Of a stretch of 64,000 nucleotides of DNA, positions 15,804 through 25,239 are shown piece after piece (position 1 is the first letter of the stretch; every line of letters begins with the position of its first letter). A program made the translations under genes and the position numbers. This DNA comes from an uncultured Bacteroidales bacterium (GTDB lineage: Bacteria; Bacteroidota; Bacteroidia; Bacteroidales; P3), in NCBI GenBank assembly GCA_910578275.1, contig CAJTPR010000005.1, forward strand, positions 1 to 64,000. The letters are read 5' to 3'. The notes beneath the pieces are model-generated. The model was not told the DNA's origin, did no database searches, and saw only the letters and a program-made list of their open reading frames with translations.

Positions 15804-18269
15804 TCAGGCTCGTTCCAGTTTGGCGAACTTGGAGAACAACGTCTTTTCACCCACGCCCGGCGTGTCGAACCTTACCACGAATTTTCCATTTGCTCCGTCT
15901 CCGCTCGTCGAGACTACGGTACCGGTGCCGAATTTGGCGTGTTTCACGCGGTCTCCCGCCGCAAAGTCCGTTGCCGGCTGCGTATTCGGGCTCATGTTCG
16001 CGCCCTTGTTCAGATCCGACAATTTCTTGAATCGTCCCGAATTCAAGTCGGGTTTGGGTTTGACCACGACCACGGTCGGGGAGGGCATCCGTTTCATGGG
16101 CGCCCAGGATTCGAAATCGTCGTCGAATCCGGCATTCGCGAAAGGATTGCTTTGCAGTATTTCCGGATTTTCGAGATGGGAGGCGTCGAGTTCCAGCAGG
16201 AAACGGCTCGGTTCGCAAAGATCCGTTTCGCCCCAACGCATGCGGCTGTTGGCGAACGAGAGCCAGAGTTCCTTTTCGGAACGGGTCACGGCCACGTAGA
16301 ACAACCGTCGTTCCTCTTCTATTTCTTCGCGCGTGTCGCTGCTTTGTCCCGAGGGAAAGAGGTTTTCTTCACAACCTACGACGAAGACGTAAGGAAATTC
16401 AAGGCCCTTGGCGGCGTGTACGGTCATGAGCGTCACCTTGTCGGCGTCGGGATAGTCTTTCTTGTCGTCCTGGTCGGTGAGCAGGGCCACGTCCTGCAGG
16501 AAATGGTCGAGCGTGACGATGCCTTCTATCGCCACCATTTCGCCCGTTTCCTCGTCTACGCGCAAGGGTTCTTCCTCGCAAAACGTCTTTACCGCGTTGA
16601 GCAGTTCTTCCACGTTGTTGAGACGGCTTTCGCTTTCAGGCGTTTCTTCCTGCTTGTATTCATGTCCCAGGCCGCTTGCGTTCCAGATGAGCTTGGCCAT
16701 CTCGAAGGCGTCGGTCTCGTAGAACTTCGCGTTCAGTCCGAGTATCGTGTCCATGAGCGAAAAGAGCTTGGCACGTGTGCCGGAGTTGACCGACCTGGCC
16801 ACCGAAAGTCCGAATTGCTGCAAGGCCTGCGGTGAGGAAAAGGCTTCTTCGGGTGCGCCCATGTTGACCAGCAAGCGGCGCAGGTTCTCGTTTTCGGGCA
16901 TGTTCGCGGGCATGTTTTCCGAACGCAGGTACAGGATGCCGTCCCAGATGCAGCCTCCGTACAAGGCACCCAGCAGGCGCAGCCGCGAGATCGTGGTCTC
17001 GCCTATGCCTCTGGCCGGATTGTTGATGCAGCGCAACAACGCCTCTTCGTCCTTGGGGTTGGTCACCCAGCGGAAATAGGCCAGGATGTCTTTTATTTCC
17101 TTGCGGCGGTAAAAACTCAGTCCGCCATAGATCCGGTAAGGGATGTTGAGCTTGCGCAAGGCGTCTTCGATGCTCTTGCTTTGGCTGTTGGTGCGGTACA
17201 ACACGGCGAAATCCTTGGGGCGTGCCTGGCGGTTCATCCGTGTCTGGAATATCCGGTGCGCCACGTTTTCGGCTTCCGCCTTGTCGCTCTGCGAGCGGAT
17301 CAGGTGTACTTTCCCGCCTTCCTCGTTGTCGGTCCAGATCTTTTTGGGAATACGGTCCTTGTTGTGCTCTATGATGGAGTTGGAAAGTTGCACGATATGC
17401 CCGCACGAACGGTAATTCTGTTCCAGCTTGAACTTCAGCATTTGCGGATAGTCGTGTTCGAAATTCAGGATGTTCCGGATGTTCGCGCCGCGAAAGCTGT
17501 AGATGCTTTGCGAGTCGTCGCCCACCACGCAGATGTTCTTGTGGCCGGCGGCCAGTTTCTTGACGATGAGGTATTGGGCGTAGTTGGTATCCTGGTACTC
17601 GTCCACCATGATGTGCATGAAACGGCTTTGGTATTTGCGGAGCGTTTCGGGAAAATCCCTGAAAAGCACGTTGGTGTTGAACAGCAGGTCGTCGAAGTCC
17701 ATGGCCGAGGCTTGGCGCATGCGGCGGTCGTATTCCAGGAAGATACGGCCCATGTCGGGCATGCGCATGCGGCGGTCCTCTTCGAGAAAGGCATTGTTCT
17801 CGGCGTAGTATTGGGCGGAAATCAGGCTGTTTTTCGCCATGGAGATACGGTAGAGGACTTTCGATTCCTTGTATTGCTTGGGGTCGAGGTTGAAATCCTT
17901 GACGATTTTCTTGATGAGCGACTTGCAGTCGTCCGTGTCGTAGATGCCGAAAGTCTTCTGGTAACCTATCAGTTCGGCCTCGGCGTGCAGTATCCTCGAA
18001 AAGATGGAGTGGAATGTTCCCATCCAGAGCGACTTGGCGCCGGGTCCCACCAGGTCCGTGATACGGTTTTTCATTTCACGGGCCGCCTTGTTGGTGAAGG
18101 TGAGTGCGAGTATGCGGAAAGGATCGGCGCCTTGTTCCAACAAATGGGCGATGCGGTAAGTAAGCGTGCGCGTCTTGCCCGAACCGGCCCCGGCAATGAT
18201 CATCACTGGCCCCTCGATATGTTCGGCGGCGGCCCGTTGTTCCGGGTTCAAGCCATCCAATAAGCTCAT
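15804..18269 (-). CDS. UvrD/PcrA-family ATP-dependent DNA helicase
   Basis: 821 aa from MSLLDGLNPEQRAAA. An extra 13 in-frame upstream codons are rejected because the promoter TACCTTTG (18306-18313) gives a 5' leader that begins inside them. Superfamily 1A motifs are in order: GAGSGKT (Walker A), TFTNKAAREMK, MVDEYQDTN (motif II), GDDSQSIYSFRGA (III), QNYRS (IV), VTLMTVHAAKGLEF (V) and EERRLFYVAVTRS (VI). A C-terminal tail with KFGTGTV resembles the PcrA/UvrD Tudor-like RNA-polymerase-binding domain. Role: nucleotide excision and mismatch repair, removal of blocked polymerase. Confidence 0.93.
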   Translation of the reverse strand: MSLLDGLNPEQRAAAEHIEGPVMIIAGAGSGKTRTLTYRIAHLLEQGADPFRILALTFTNKAAREMKNRITDLVGPGAKSLWMGTFHSIFSRILHAEAELIGYQKTFGIYDTDDCKSLIKKIVKDFNLDPKQYKESKVLYRISMAKNSLISAQYYAENNAFLEEDRRMRMPDMGRIFLEYDRRMRQASAMDFDDLLFNTNVLFRDFPETLRKYQSRFMHIMVDEYQDTNYAQYLIVKKLAAGHKNICVVGDDSQSIYSFRGANIRNILNFEHDYPQMLKFKLEQNYRSCGHIVQLSNSIIEHNKDRIPKKIWTDNEEGGKVHLIRSQSDKAEAENVAHRIFQTRMNRQARPKDFAVLYRTNSQSKSIEDALRKLNIPYRIYGGLSFYRRKEIKDILAYFRWVTNPKDEEALLRCINNPARGIGETTISRLRLLGALYGGCIWDGILYLRSENMPANMPENENLRRLLVNMGAPEEAFSSPQALQQFGLSVARSVNSGTRAKLFSLMDTILGLNAKFYETDAFEMAKLIWNASGLGHEYKQEETPESESRLNNVEELLNAVKTFCEEEPLRVDEETGEMVAIEGIVTLDHFLQDVALLTDQDDKKDYPDADKVTLMTVHAAKGLEFPYVFVVGCEENLFPSGQSSDTREEIEEERRLFYVAVTRSEKELWLSFANSRMRWGETDLCEPSRFLLELDASHLENPEILQSNPFANAGFDDDFESWAPMKRMPSPTVVVVKPKPDLNSGRFKKLSDLNKGANMSPNTQPATDFAAGDRVKHAKFGTGTVVSTSGDGANGKFVVRFDTPGVGEKTLFSKFAKLERA

Positions 18270-18305
18270 TTTTATATATTTATGCGTGATTTGGAGATGG
18301 GAGCA

Positions 18306-18313
18306 CAAAGGTA
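18306..18313 (-). promoter_or_regulatory. Promoter -7 element of the UvrD/PcrA gene
   Basis: TACCTTTG on the minus strand, perfect consensus, about 36 nt upstream of the chosen start. It lies back-to-back with the upp promoter. Confidence 0.55.
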
Positions 18314-18345
18314 GTGGAAAAATGGAAATGTGCCGGTTTTTTTCC

Positions 18346-18353
18346 TACTTTTG
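18346..18353 (+). promoter_or_regulatory. Promoter -7 element of upp
   Basis: TACTTTTG, perfect TAnnTTTG, 20 nt before the chosen upp start. It rules out the longer in-frame start at 18314. Confidence 0.55.
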
Positions 18354-18373
18354 CGCTATCTGCTTATATGGCC

Positions 18374-19033
18374 ATGGAAATAAAAATTTTAGATGAACGC
18401 AATTCCTGGTTCTTGCGTTTCATGTCGGAGCTCAGGGACAGGCAAATCCAAAGGGATTCCATGCGTTTTCGTACGAACTTGCGCCGTATCGGCGAGATTT
18501 TCGCTTACGAGATCAGCAAGGAACTTGCCTATCAGATGCAGACGGTACAGACACCCTTGGGCGAAAAGGCCATGAACCTTCCCGTGGAGGATCCCGTGGT
18601 GGCCAGCATCTTGCGGGCGGGACTTTCGTTGCATGAGGGCATCCTTTCGTTTTTCGACAGGGCGGAAAACGCCTTTATTTCCGCTTATCGCAAGCATGAC
18701 GAGACGGGCGCGTTCCAGATCAAGATGGACTATGTCTCGTGCCCCGACCTGCAAGGCAAGCCGCTTATCTTGTGCGATCCGATGCTTGCCACCGGCTCGT
18801 CGATGGCCGTTTGCCACAAGGCGTTGATGGAATACGGTACGCCGCGTCACACGCATCTGGTTTCCGTCATCGCCGCCCAGGAAGGCATCGACTACCTGCA
18901 AAAACAGATTCCTTCCGGCGACTGCACGCTTTGGATCGGTTCGGTGGACGAGGAACTTACCGCGCAGTCGTATATCGTGCCCGGCCTTGGCGACGCGGGC
19001 GACCTGGCGTTCGGGAAAAAATTGCAAAACTAG
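18374..19033 (+). CDS. upp: Uracil phosphoribosyltransferase
   Basis: 219 aa starting MEIKILDERNS; an alternative Met lies two codons earlier. It salvages uracil to UMP using PRPP. The PRPP loop region appears as LCDPMLATGSSM (about residues 135-146), and the C terminus carries the uracil-binding stretch YIVPGLGDAGDLAFG (about 200-214), both hallmarks of Upp. It is followed after 12 bp by the CNNM/CBS protein gene, so the two are probably co-transcribed. Confidence 0.92.
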   Translation: MEIKILDERNSWFLRFMSELRDRQIQRDSMRFRTNLRRIGEIFAYEISKELAYQMQTVQTPLGEKAMNLPVEDPVVASILRAGLSLHEGILSFFDRAENAFISAYRKHDETGAFQIKMDYVSCPDLQGKPLILCDPMLATGSSMAVCHKALMEYGTPRHTHLVSVIAAQEGIDYLQKQIPSGDCTLWIGSVDEELTAQSYIVPGLGDAGDLAFGKKLQN

Positions 19034-19045
19034 AAGTCGGTACCC

Positions 19046-20221
19046 ATGCTTTTGCTTATCTTCTATCTGCTTCTGGCCCTTTGCGTCTCTTTCGTCTGTT
19101 CGGTATTGGAGGCGGTGTTGCTTTCCACGCCGGTTTCTTATATCGAGGTGATCAAGAGCCAGGTGAAACTGGCCGTTTCCAAAAACGGCCTGACGCATCA
19201 TTTGCATCGGAGAATGAAGTCGGCCCTCATTTTCCTGAAGGCCAAGAACGGCATCGACCGTTCCCTTTCTTCCATCCTGTCGCTCAATACCGTGGCGCAT
19301 ACCGTCGGGGCGGCGGGCGTGGGCGCGCAAAGCGCCAAGGTCTTCGGAAATGCCTATGTGGGCATGACTTCGTTCATCCTTACGTTCGTCATCCTGGTTT
19401 TCTCCGAGATTTTCCCCAAGAGCCTGGGAACGCGCTATTGGCGCAGCCTTTGTTTGCCTTCCGGTCATGTGATTCGTGTCCTGGTCTGGATCTGCTATCC
19501 GTTGGTGATCCTTTCGGAGGGCATTTCGTGGCTGGTGACGCGGGGAAAAAGGGACCCGGGCGTGAGCCGCGAGGAGGTTTCGGCCTTGGTGAACATCGGC
19601 TCCAAGGAAGGCATCTTCACGCAGGAGGAATTACGCGGACTGCGCAGCATGCTCGACTTGCGTAACCTGCGGGTGCGCGACATCATGACCCCGCGCATGG
19701 TGGCCGTGACCGCCTGCGAGGAAATGACGTTGGGAGCGTTCTATCGCGGAAAGAATTACCTAAAATATTCGCGTATTCCCGTGTACGAGGAAGAAAATCC
19801 CGATCATATCACGGGCTTCGTGTTGCTCAAGCACGTATTCGAGCAACTGGCCGCCGACCGTTTCGACTTGAAGCTCAAATCGATAAAACGTCCCATCTTC
19901 ATCGCGGTGGAGAGCCAGAAACTGCTTTCGCTCTGGAACCGGATGCAGCAGATTCCCGAATCCGGAACGGAAGAGGAAAGCCGTCAGGGACGCAAGAAAC
20001 GCGAGCAGATCGCCATGGTCGTGGATGAATACGGCAGTTTCGTGGGCATCGTCACCGTGGAAGACATGGTGGAGACCATGTTGGGAATGGAAATCGTGGA
20101 CGAGAAGGATACCATCACCGACATGCAGCAATATGCCCGGCAGAAATGGATTTCCTCAAAGACATATCACCGTCTCGACCGGGGCGAAGAAGAGAATGAG
20201 TCCGTGCAAGCCCGTCAGTAG
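19046..20221 (+). CDS. CNNM (DUF21) / CBS-pair membrane protein, hemolysin-like
   Basis: 391 aa. The N-terminal DUF21/CNNM transmembrane domain has four hydrophobic stretches up to about residue 160. A tandem CBS pair (about 195-350) begins at VRDIMTPR and includes AMVVDEYGSFVGIVTVEDMVE. The C-terminal CorC/HlyC (transporter-associated) domain found in many relatives is absent; the protein ends in a Glu-rich tail. Relatives are implicated in Mg2+/cation homeostasis or export and, in T9SS bacteria, GldE belongs to the same superfamily; which applies here is not decidable. Its last 7 bp overlap the end of panC on the other strand. Confidence 0.85.
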   Translation: MLLLIFYLLLALCVSFVCSVLEAVLLSTPVSYIEVIKSQVKLAVSKNGLTHHLHRRMKSALIFLKAKNGIDRSLSSILSLNTVAHTVGAAGVGAQSAKVFGNAYVGMTSFILTFVILVFSEIFPKSLGTRYWRSLCLPSGHVIRVLVWICYPLVILSEGISWLVTRGKRDPGVSREEVSALVNIGSKEGIFTQEELRGLRSMLDLRNLRVRDIMTPRMVAVTACEEMTLGAFYRGKNYLKYSRIPVYEEENPDHITGFVLLKHVFEQLAADRFDLKLKSIKRPIFIAVESQKLLSLWNRMQQIPESGTEEESRQGRKKREQIAMVVDEYGSFVGIVTVEDMVETMLGMEIVDEKDTITDMQQYARQKWISSKTYHRLDRGEEENESVQARQ

Positions 20222-21051
20222 CGTATATTGTCTATCAGCCTGACGTTTCCCATCCATACCGCGATGAAACCGACGTTTCCTTTCGCGGCCGCGTCCGGTC
20301 GGAGCGGTTGCAGGTCGTGGGGGCGGGCTATCTCGAAGTATTCCAGTTTCATTTCAGGCACGGCAGTAATCCGTCTTTCCACCCATTCCTTTATTTCCCG
20401 ACAGGATTTTTCCGCCATTTCCGTGCTTTTTTTCAGCGTGGCGTGGATATAAGGGGCCTTGGCCCTGTCTTCCGGCTTGAGCAGGGCGTTTCGGCTGCTC
20501 AATGCCAGACCGTCGTCGGCGCGTTTGATGGGGCAGGGCACGATTTGCGTCTTGATGCCCATTTGGCGTACCAGGTCCTGGATGATAGCCACTTGCTGGA
20601 AGTCTTTTTCGCCGAAGTAGGCGCGGTCGGGTTCCACCAATTCGAACAGGAGTCCCACTACGACTCCCACGCCCTTGAAATGACCGGGACGCCGGGCACC
20701 CTCCATGACTGTTTCCAGCGTGCCGAAGGAATACGATTTGACGGCTTCCCCCTTAGGATACATTTCTTCTTCGGACGGGGCGAATACTATGTCGCAACCG
20801 TTTTCTCGCAACAGTTCGCTGTCGGCTTCGAAATGGCGCGGGTAGTTCTTCAGGTCGTCGGGATTGTTGAATTGGATGGGGTTGACGAAGACGCTGGCCA
20901 CGAAGAGGTCGTTTTCGGCGCGGGCGCGTTCGAAAAGCGAGGCGTGGCCGGCATGCAGGGCCCCCATCGTGGGCACGAACCCCACGCTCTTGCCGTTTCG
21001 GCCGGCACGGAGGGCTTCGCTCAATTCTTTTTTTGTTTTGCAGACAATCAT
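20215..21051 (-). CDS. panC: Pantothenate synthetase
   Basis: 278 aa, full length. It ligates pantoate and beta-alanine with ATP to pantothenate. PTMGALHAGH (27-36) carries the HxGH nucleotide-binding motif, FVNPIQF and the GEKDFQQ segment contact pantoate, and the C-terminal KRADDGLALSSRN loop is the KMSKS-like region. It overlaps radA by 4 bp (ATGA), so panC is the last gene of a folE-radA-panC unit. Confidence 0.94.
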   Translation of the reverse strand: MIVCKTKKELSEALRAGRNGKSVGFVPTMGALHAGHASLFERARAENDLFVASVFVNPIQFNNPDDLKNYPRHFEADSELLRENGCDIVFAPSEEEMYPKGEAVKSYSFGTLETVMEGARRPGHFKGVGVVVGLLFELVEPDRAYFGEKDFQQVAIIQDLVRQMGIKTQIVPCPIKRADDGLALSSRNALLKPEDRAKAPYIHATLKKSTEMAEKSCREIKEWVERRITAVPEMKLEYFEIARPHDLQPLRPDAAAKGNVGFIAVWMGNVRLIDNIRY

Positions 21052-22454
21052 GGTTTTACACTTGCGTGCAATTTGGAAATTTTCTGAAAAAGTTCAAACA
21101 AGGTCGAAACCGGAACGATTTTCGATTGGAATTCCGGTTTCATTCCTTTCAGTCCGTATCGTGAAACGAATATTTGCTCGAAACCCAGTTTCTCGGCTTC
21201 CGCCAGGCGTTGCTCGAGGCGGCTTACGGGACGGATTTCGCCCGTCAGTCCCACTTCGGCGGCGAAACAGTATTTCGGATCGAGCGGAATATCCTGCCCG
21301 GAACTGAGCACGGCGGCGATGACGGCCAGGTCGATGGCCGGATCGTCCACGCGCAGGCCGCCGGCGATGTTCAAGAAGACGTCCTTCTGGTTCAAGCGGG
21401 CACCGCAGCGTTTCTCGAGCACGGCCAGCAGCATGTTGAGCCGCCTCAGGTCGAAGCCCGTGGCCGAACGTTGAGGAACGGAATAGGCCGTGGGGCTTAC
21501 CAAAGCCTGCACTTCCACCATGATGGGCCGCAAGCCTTCCAAGGTGGCGGCGATGGCCGTGCCGCTAAGTTGTTCCTCGCGTCGGGAGAGCAGTATTTCG
21601 GAGGGATTCTCCACTTCGCGCAGTCCGTTGCCTTGCATTTCGTAGATGCCTATTTCGTTGGTGCTTCCGAAACGGTTCTTGATGGAACGCAAGATACGGT
21701 AGCCGTAGTTGCGGTCGCCCTCGAAGTGGAGTACCGTGTCCACGATATGTTCCAGGATCTTGGGGCCGGCCAGGTTGCCGTCTTTGGTGATGTGCCCGAT
21801 GACGAATACGCTCACGCCCGATTCCTTGGCGTAACGCTGCAATTGGGCGGCGCATTCCTTTATCTGGGATATGCTTCCCGCCGAAGCGTCGATGACCGGG
21901 GTGGAAAGGGTCTGTATGGAGTCGGCCACCAGTATGTCGGGTTGCAGCCGGGCGGCTTGCGTGAAGATGTCGTCCAGGTTGGTTTCGGTGAGGATGAAGC
22001 AGTTGTTGGGCGTGAGGCCGAGGCGTTCGGCACGCATCTTGAGCTGTTGGCCGCTTTCTTCTCCGCTCACGTACAGGATTTTTTGGTTTCCAGGTATTTG
22101 CAAGGCCACTTGCAACATCAGGGTGGATTTTCCGATGCCTGGTTCGCCTCCGATGAGCACGAAAGAGCCCGGTACCAGCCCCCCGCCCAACACGCGGTCC
22201 AGTTCCCGGTTGCCCGTATCCAATCGTGTCAAGGCGTGGCTTGCGATGTCTTGGATAAGCAAGGGCTTGTTTTTTCCTTGCTCGGGGGCGAACGTCAGGC
22301 CTTGCTGCCATGCCTGTCGATCCGTCCGCCCGATCACTTCCTCGGTATAGGTGTTCCATTCCCCGCAGGAAGGGCACCGCCCCACCCATTTTGGGGATTG
22401 CGCCCCGCAGTTGGAGCAAAAGAAAGCGGTTTTGGTCTTGGCGGTCTTGGCCAT
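21048..22454 (-). CDS. radA: DNA repair protein RadA
   Basis: 468 aa. An N-terminal four-cysteine zinc finger CSNCG...CPSC (13-30), a RecA-like ATPase with Walker A GGEPGIGKST (102-111), the RadA-specific KNRFGSTNEIG motif (about 262) and a C-terminal Lon-protease-like domain (about 290-468). It promotes branch migration during recombination. Middle gene of the folE-radA-panC unit, 21 bp after folE. Confidence 0.95.
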   Translation of the reverse strand: MAKTAKTKTAFFCSNCGAQSPKWVGRCPSCGEWNTYTEEVIGRTDRQAWQQGLTFAPEQGKNKPLLIQDIASHALTRLDTGNRELDRVLGGGLVPGSFVLIGGEPGIGKSTLMLQVALQIPGNQKILYVSGEESGQQLKMRAERLGLTPNNCFILTETNLDDIFTQAARLQPDILVADSIQTLSTPVIDASAGSISQIKECAAQLQRYAKESGVSVFVIGHITKDGNLAGPKILEHIVDTVLHFEGDRNYGYRILRSIKNRFGSTNEIGIYEMQGNGLREVENPSEILLSRREEQLSGTAIAATLEGLRPIMVEVQALVSPTAYSVPQRSATGFDLRRLNMLLAVLEKRCGARLNQKDVFLNIAGGLRVDDPAIDLAVIAAVLSSGQDIPLDPKYCFAAEVGLTGEIRPVSRLEQRLAEAEKLGFEQIFVSRYGLKGMKPEFQSKIVPVSTLFELFQKISKLHASVKP

Positions 22455-22475
22455 GGATGCGGAATTTGGCGGAAG

Positions 22476-23081
22476 TTATTTCAAGTCGCTGCCGATAAGC
22501 CGCAAGAACTCCATGCGTGTCTTGGAATCGCTCAGGAAACCGCCTGTGAAGTCGGAGGTGGTAGTGACCGAATTTTGTTTCTGCACTCCGCGCATCGACA
22601 TGCAAAGGTGCTGTGCCTCGATCACCACGGCCACTCCGAGCGGATTGAGCGCGTTTTGTATACATTCCTTTATCTGCGTGGTGAGTCTTTCCTGCACTTG
22701 CAGGCGGCGGGCAAAGACGTCCACGATGCGGGGAATCTTGCTGAGCCCCACGATATGCCCGTTGGGGATATAGGCCACATGCGCCTTGCCGAAGAAAGGG
22801 AGCATGTGGTGTTCGCACAGCGAATAGATCTCGATGTCCTTGACGATGACCATCTGCTTGTAGTCTTCCTTGAACATCGCGCTTTTGAGAATCGCCACCG
22901 GATCTTGTCCGTATCCTTGCGTGAGGAACTGCATGGCCTTGGCTACCCGTGCGGGGGTGGCCAGCAGGCCTTCCCGTCCGGCATCTTCGCCCAAGAGGTT
23001 CAAAATATCCTTGTAATGTCCGGCCAGTTTTCCGGTAAGTTCCGCCGGATAGACGTCTTCTTTCTTATAACCCTTGTTCAT
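22476..23081 (-). CDS. folE: GTP cyclohydrolase I
   Basis: 201 aa. First step of tetrahydrofolate synthesis: GTP to 7,8-dihydroneopterin triphosphate. The zinc ligands are visible as C89 and H92 in CEHHMLPF and C161 in QHLCMSMRG; the catalytic H and the GTP-binding R...QVQERLT are also present. First gene of the folE-radA-panC unit with promoter TAACTTTG 36 bp upstream. Confidence 0.95.
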   Translation of the reverse strand: MNKGYKKEDVYPAELTGKLAGHYKDILNLLGEDAGREGLLATPARVAKAMQFLTQGYGQDPVAILKSAMFKEDYKQMVIVKDIEIYSLCEHHMLPFFGKAHVAYIPNGHIVGLSKIPRIVDVFARRLQVQERLTTQIKECIQNALNPLGVAVVIEAQHLCMSMRGVQKQNSVTTTSDFTGGFLSDSKTRMEFLRLIGSDLK

Positions 23082-23116
23082 TTTCCTTTCGTATGAACCG
23101 CCCTAAGCGGCGATTG

Positions 23117-23124
23117 CAAAGTTA
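23117..23124 (-). promoter_or_regulatory. Promoter -7 element of folE-radA-panC
   Basis: TAACTTTG on the minus strand, perfect consensus, giving a leader of about 30 nt. Confidence 0.55.
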
Positions 23125-23293
23125 CATCATTTTGCAGATGGCTTTTCGTTTTGTTATCAAGAGAAAGATTATAAACGAGTTCGGTTTTTATTTCCAAGGC
23201 GAAGGCATGGAATGGAATTTTGCGATCCGTTCCTTATGTAACTCATTGGGAGTAATGCCAAGTACCTTCTCTTGTTTTGCATAAGACACGATG

Positions 23294-23324
23294 TTGTCGC
23301 AAATAATTTGTATTTTTGCGACAA
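23294..23324 (+). promoter_or_regulatory. Palindromic operator over the abiE promoter
   Basis: TTGTCGCAAA (23294-23303) and TTTGCGACAA (23315-23324) are a perfect 10-bp inverted repeat. The right arm overlaps the -7 element TATTTTTG (23311-23318). AbiEi antitoxins are known to repress their own operon by binding inverted repeats, so this is the expected operator. Confidence 0.7.
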
Positions 23325-23335
23325 AACAAGATGCC

Positions 23336-23941
23336 ATGATAAGCATAGAGGATAAGATTTGGACTGCAATCAAAGCCAAAGGAAAGGGAAGTATTTTCTT
23401 TCCTTCCGATTTTACGTCATACGGAGAAGTCAAGGCTGTCGGGAAAAGTCTTGAGAGGCTGACCGCAAAAGGAAATATAGTCCGTTTGGCAAGAGGCATA
23501 TACACATATCCCGAGATGGATACGGTCTTGGGACTTGGCATATTGATGCCATCGATAGAACAGATAGCCGAGACGATAGCCCGTAGGGACAAAACACGAA
23601 TTGTACCAACAGGTGCTTATGCGATGAATAAATTGGGTATATCAACCCAAGTTCCAATGAATATAGTTTATCTGACAGATGGTACACCGCGTAAGATAAG
23701 CATAGGAAGCGGCCGGTCAATACAATTCAAATACACTACTCCCAAAAACCTCTCATTCACCAATCCGCTTGCCATGTTAGTTACATTTGCCCTAAAAGAG
23801 ATAGGGAGGAATAATGTAACTGTTGATATAGCCAAGCAAATCAAGAACGTGCTCCAGAAAGAACAAAAGGAAAAAGTACTGGCAGACAAAGCACTTATGC
23901 CAGCATGGATAAGAACCTTCACAAGACAAGCCTATGAATAA
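23336..23941 (+). CDS. Type IV toxin-antitoxin AbiEi-like antitoxin (DUF6088-like)
   Basis: 201 aa from MISIEDKIWTAI; a longer in-frame start at 23291 would run through the operator and is rejected. The N-terminal winged-helix part (about residues 1-90) contains the phrase KSLERLTAKGNIVRLARGIYTYP, typical of AbiEi-type transcriptional antitoxins; the C-terminal half is the antitoxicity domain. It overlaps the toxin gene by 8 bp. Codons are much more A/T-ended than in the flanking genes, a sign of recent acquisition. Confidence 0.82.
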   Translation: MISIEDKIWTAIKAKGKGSIFFPSDFTSYGEVKAVGKSLERLTAKGNIVRLARGIYTYPEMDTVLGLGILMPSIEQIAETIARRDKTRIVPTGAYAMNKLGISTQVPMNIVYLTDGTPRKISIGSGRSIQFKYTTPKNLSFTNPLAMLVTFALKEIGRNNVTVDIAKQIKNVLQKEQKEKVLADKALMPAWIRTFTRQAYE

Positions 23942-24935
23942 TTACTTTCAACTATCCAGGGAACAACAGCAAATGGTGCTTACCCAAGCAGCCAACAAGA
24001 CGGGCTTGCCGGTACAAGCCGTAGAAAAAGACTTATGGGTGACTGTGGTCCTACAAATGGTATTTGCATTACCCATGGCAAATCATCTTGTATTCAAAGG
24101 AGGCACATCCCTTAGTAAGGTATGGAAAGTGATATGTCGCTTCTCAGAGGATATAGACTTGGCTATAGACCCTTCCATTTGGGGATTTGAGGGAGATTTG
24201 ACAAAAAAGCAGATTAAACGTCTGCGCAAGGTTTCATCCGTTTTTGTGCGTGATAAACTTTGCCAATCACTAAAAGAGGTAGTTACTGAAACCGGTATGG
24301 ATAAATGGCTTCAAGTGGAAGCTGATCCTGATGGTGAAGGTGATGGAACATACCCGGAACCAAGAGTAATACACATCTGTTACAAATCTCTTTTTGATGA
24401 GGATTTACCTTATTTACGTTCAGAGGTAAAACTGGAGGTTGGCGCTCGTTCCTTACTTGAACCCGCAGCAGAAGCAGTTGTGACAAGTGTTTTGGAGAAT
24501 GTGTTGCCTATCAGTACAACTGTGAAGCAAGTTACGGTACCTACAGCCTTGGCAGAAAAAACATTTCTTGAAAAGGCATTCTTGCTGCATGAGTTATTTT
24601 CGTTTCAAACTCCACGGGAAGCCAATCGCAAATCCCGTCATTTATATGACTTGGCTCAAATGATGAGCACCGACATTGCAGTACAAGCCATTACAAACGA
24701 TGAACTTTGGGGTACAATACACCACCATCGTGAATTATTCGCAAGCAGGAGCGGGGTGGATTATACTCCTGACATTCGTAAACGCATAAAGTTACACCCC
24801 CCCGATGATGTCATTGACGAGTGGCGCAATGATTACAAGGATATGCAGTCGTCTATGATATATGGAGAGGCACCATCGTTCGAAGAATTGATGAGAAAGA
24901 TGGCGGAACTTGAAAATACATTTCACAACCAATAA
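23934..24935 (+). CDS. Type IV toxin-antitoxin AbiEii-like nucleotidyltransferase toxin
   Basis: 333 aa. The nucleotidyltransferase motif GGTSLSK (56-62) followed by the metal-binding DIDLAI (73-78) defines the AbiEii/MenT group, which transfers nucleotides, in characterised members to tRNA, and so stops growth during phage infection. The length is normal and both active-site motifs are intact. The start lies inside the antitoxin gene, which couples the two. Same AT-rich codon use as the antitoxin. Confidence 0.85.
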   Translation: MNNYFQLSREQQQMVLTQAANKTGLPVQAVEKDLWVTVVLQMVFALPMANHLVFKGGTSLSKVWKVICRFSEDIDLAIDPSIWGFEGDLTKKQIKRLRKVSSVFVRDKLCQSLKEVVTETGMDKWLQVEADPDGEGDGTYPEPRVIHICYKSLFDEDLPYLRSEVKLEVGARSLLEPAAEAVVTSVLENVLPISTTVKQVTVPTALAEKTFLEKAFLLHELFSFQTPREANRKSRHLYDLAQMMSTDIAVQAITNDELWGTIHHHRELFASRSGVDYTPDIRKRIKLHPPDDVIDEWRNDYKDMQSSMIYGEAPSFEELMRKMAELENTFHNQ

Positions 24936-25128
24936 TTGGCTTTTATTACAATGAATACGCAACAAAAGACAGATACCTGCAGATTCTAAAATCTGATGGT
25001 AATATCATTAAAACACGCGAGACAGTCAAATTGTCTTTATGGATAAAGACGGGAAAGTGCAGAATGACGATGTTTGCGGTTGGCTACATGATAACGGCTA
25101 CAATGAAGCCAACGGGGAGGATTTGTAG
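24936..25128 (+). pseudogene. Frameshifted gene remnant after AbiEii
   Basis: Two adjacent frames read as one protein segment: GFYYNEYATKDRYLQILKSD... from 24939 to about 25035, then, after a one-base shift, MDKDGKVQNDDVCGWLHDNG... to TAG at 25126-25128. The join makes a natural-looking peptide of about 65 residues. There is no start codon or promoter for it. It looks like the 3' end of a small accessory gene that came with the AbiE islet. I cannot name the family. It fills the 304-bp gap before the thioredoxin-like gene; nothing else is visible there. Confidence 0.45.
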
Positions 25129-25239
25129 ACCGGTTCCGCCGGCGTGTACGGGTTCCGTCGGCTGGTAGGGGAAATCCGTTTCGGGGCATGGAGTTGGAAG
25201 GGGGATTCGCATAGGAATTTATTATGTATTTTCGTGCCC

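Noticed and set aside
23188..23290. Minus-strand frame ending ELHKERIAKFHSMPSPWK as a gene remnant
   Set aside because: The peptide looks natural over about 30 residues, but there is no start, promoter or recognised family; too short to support.
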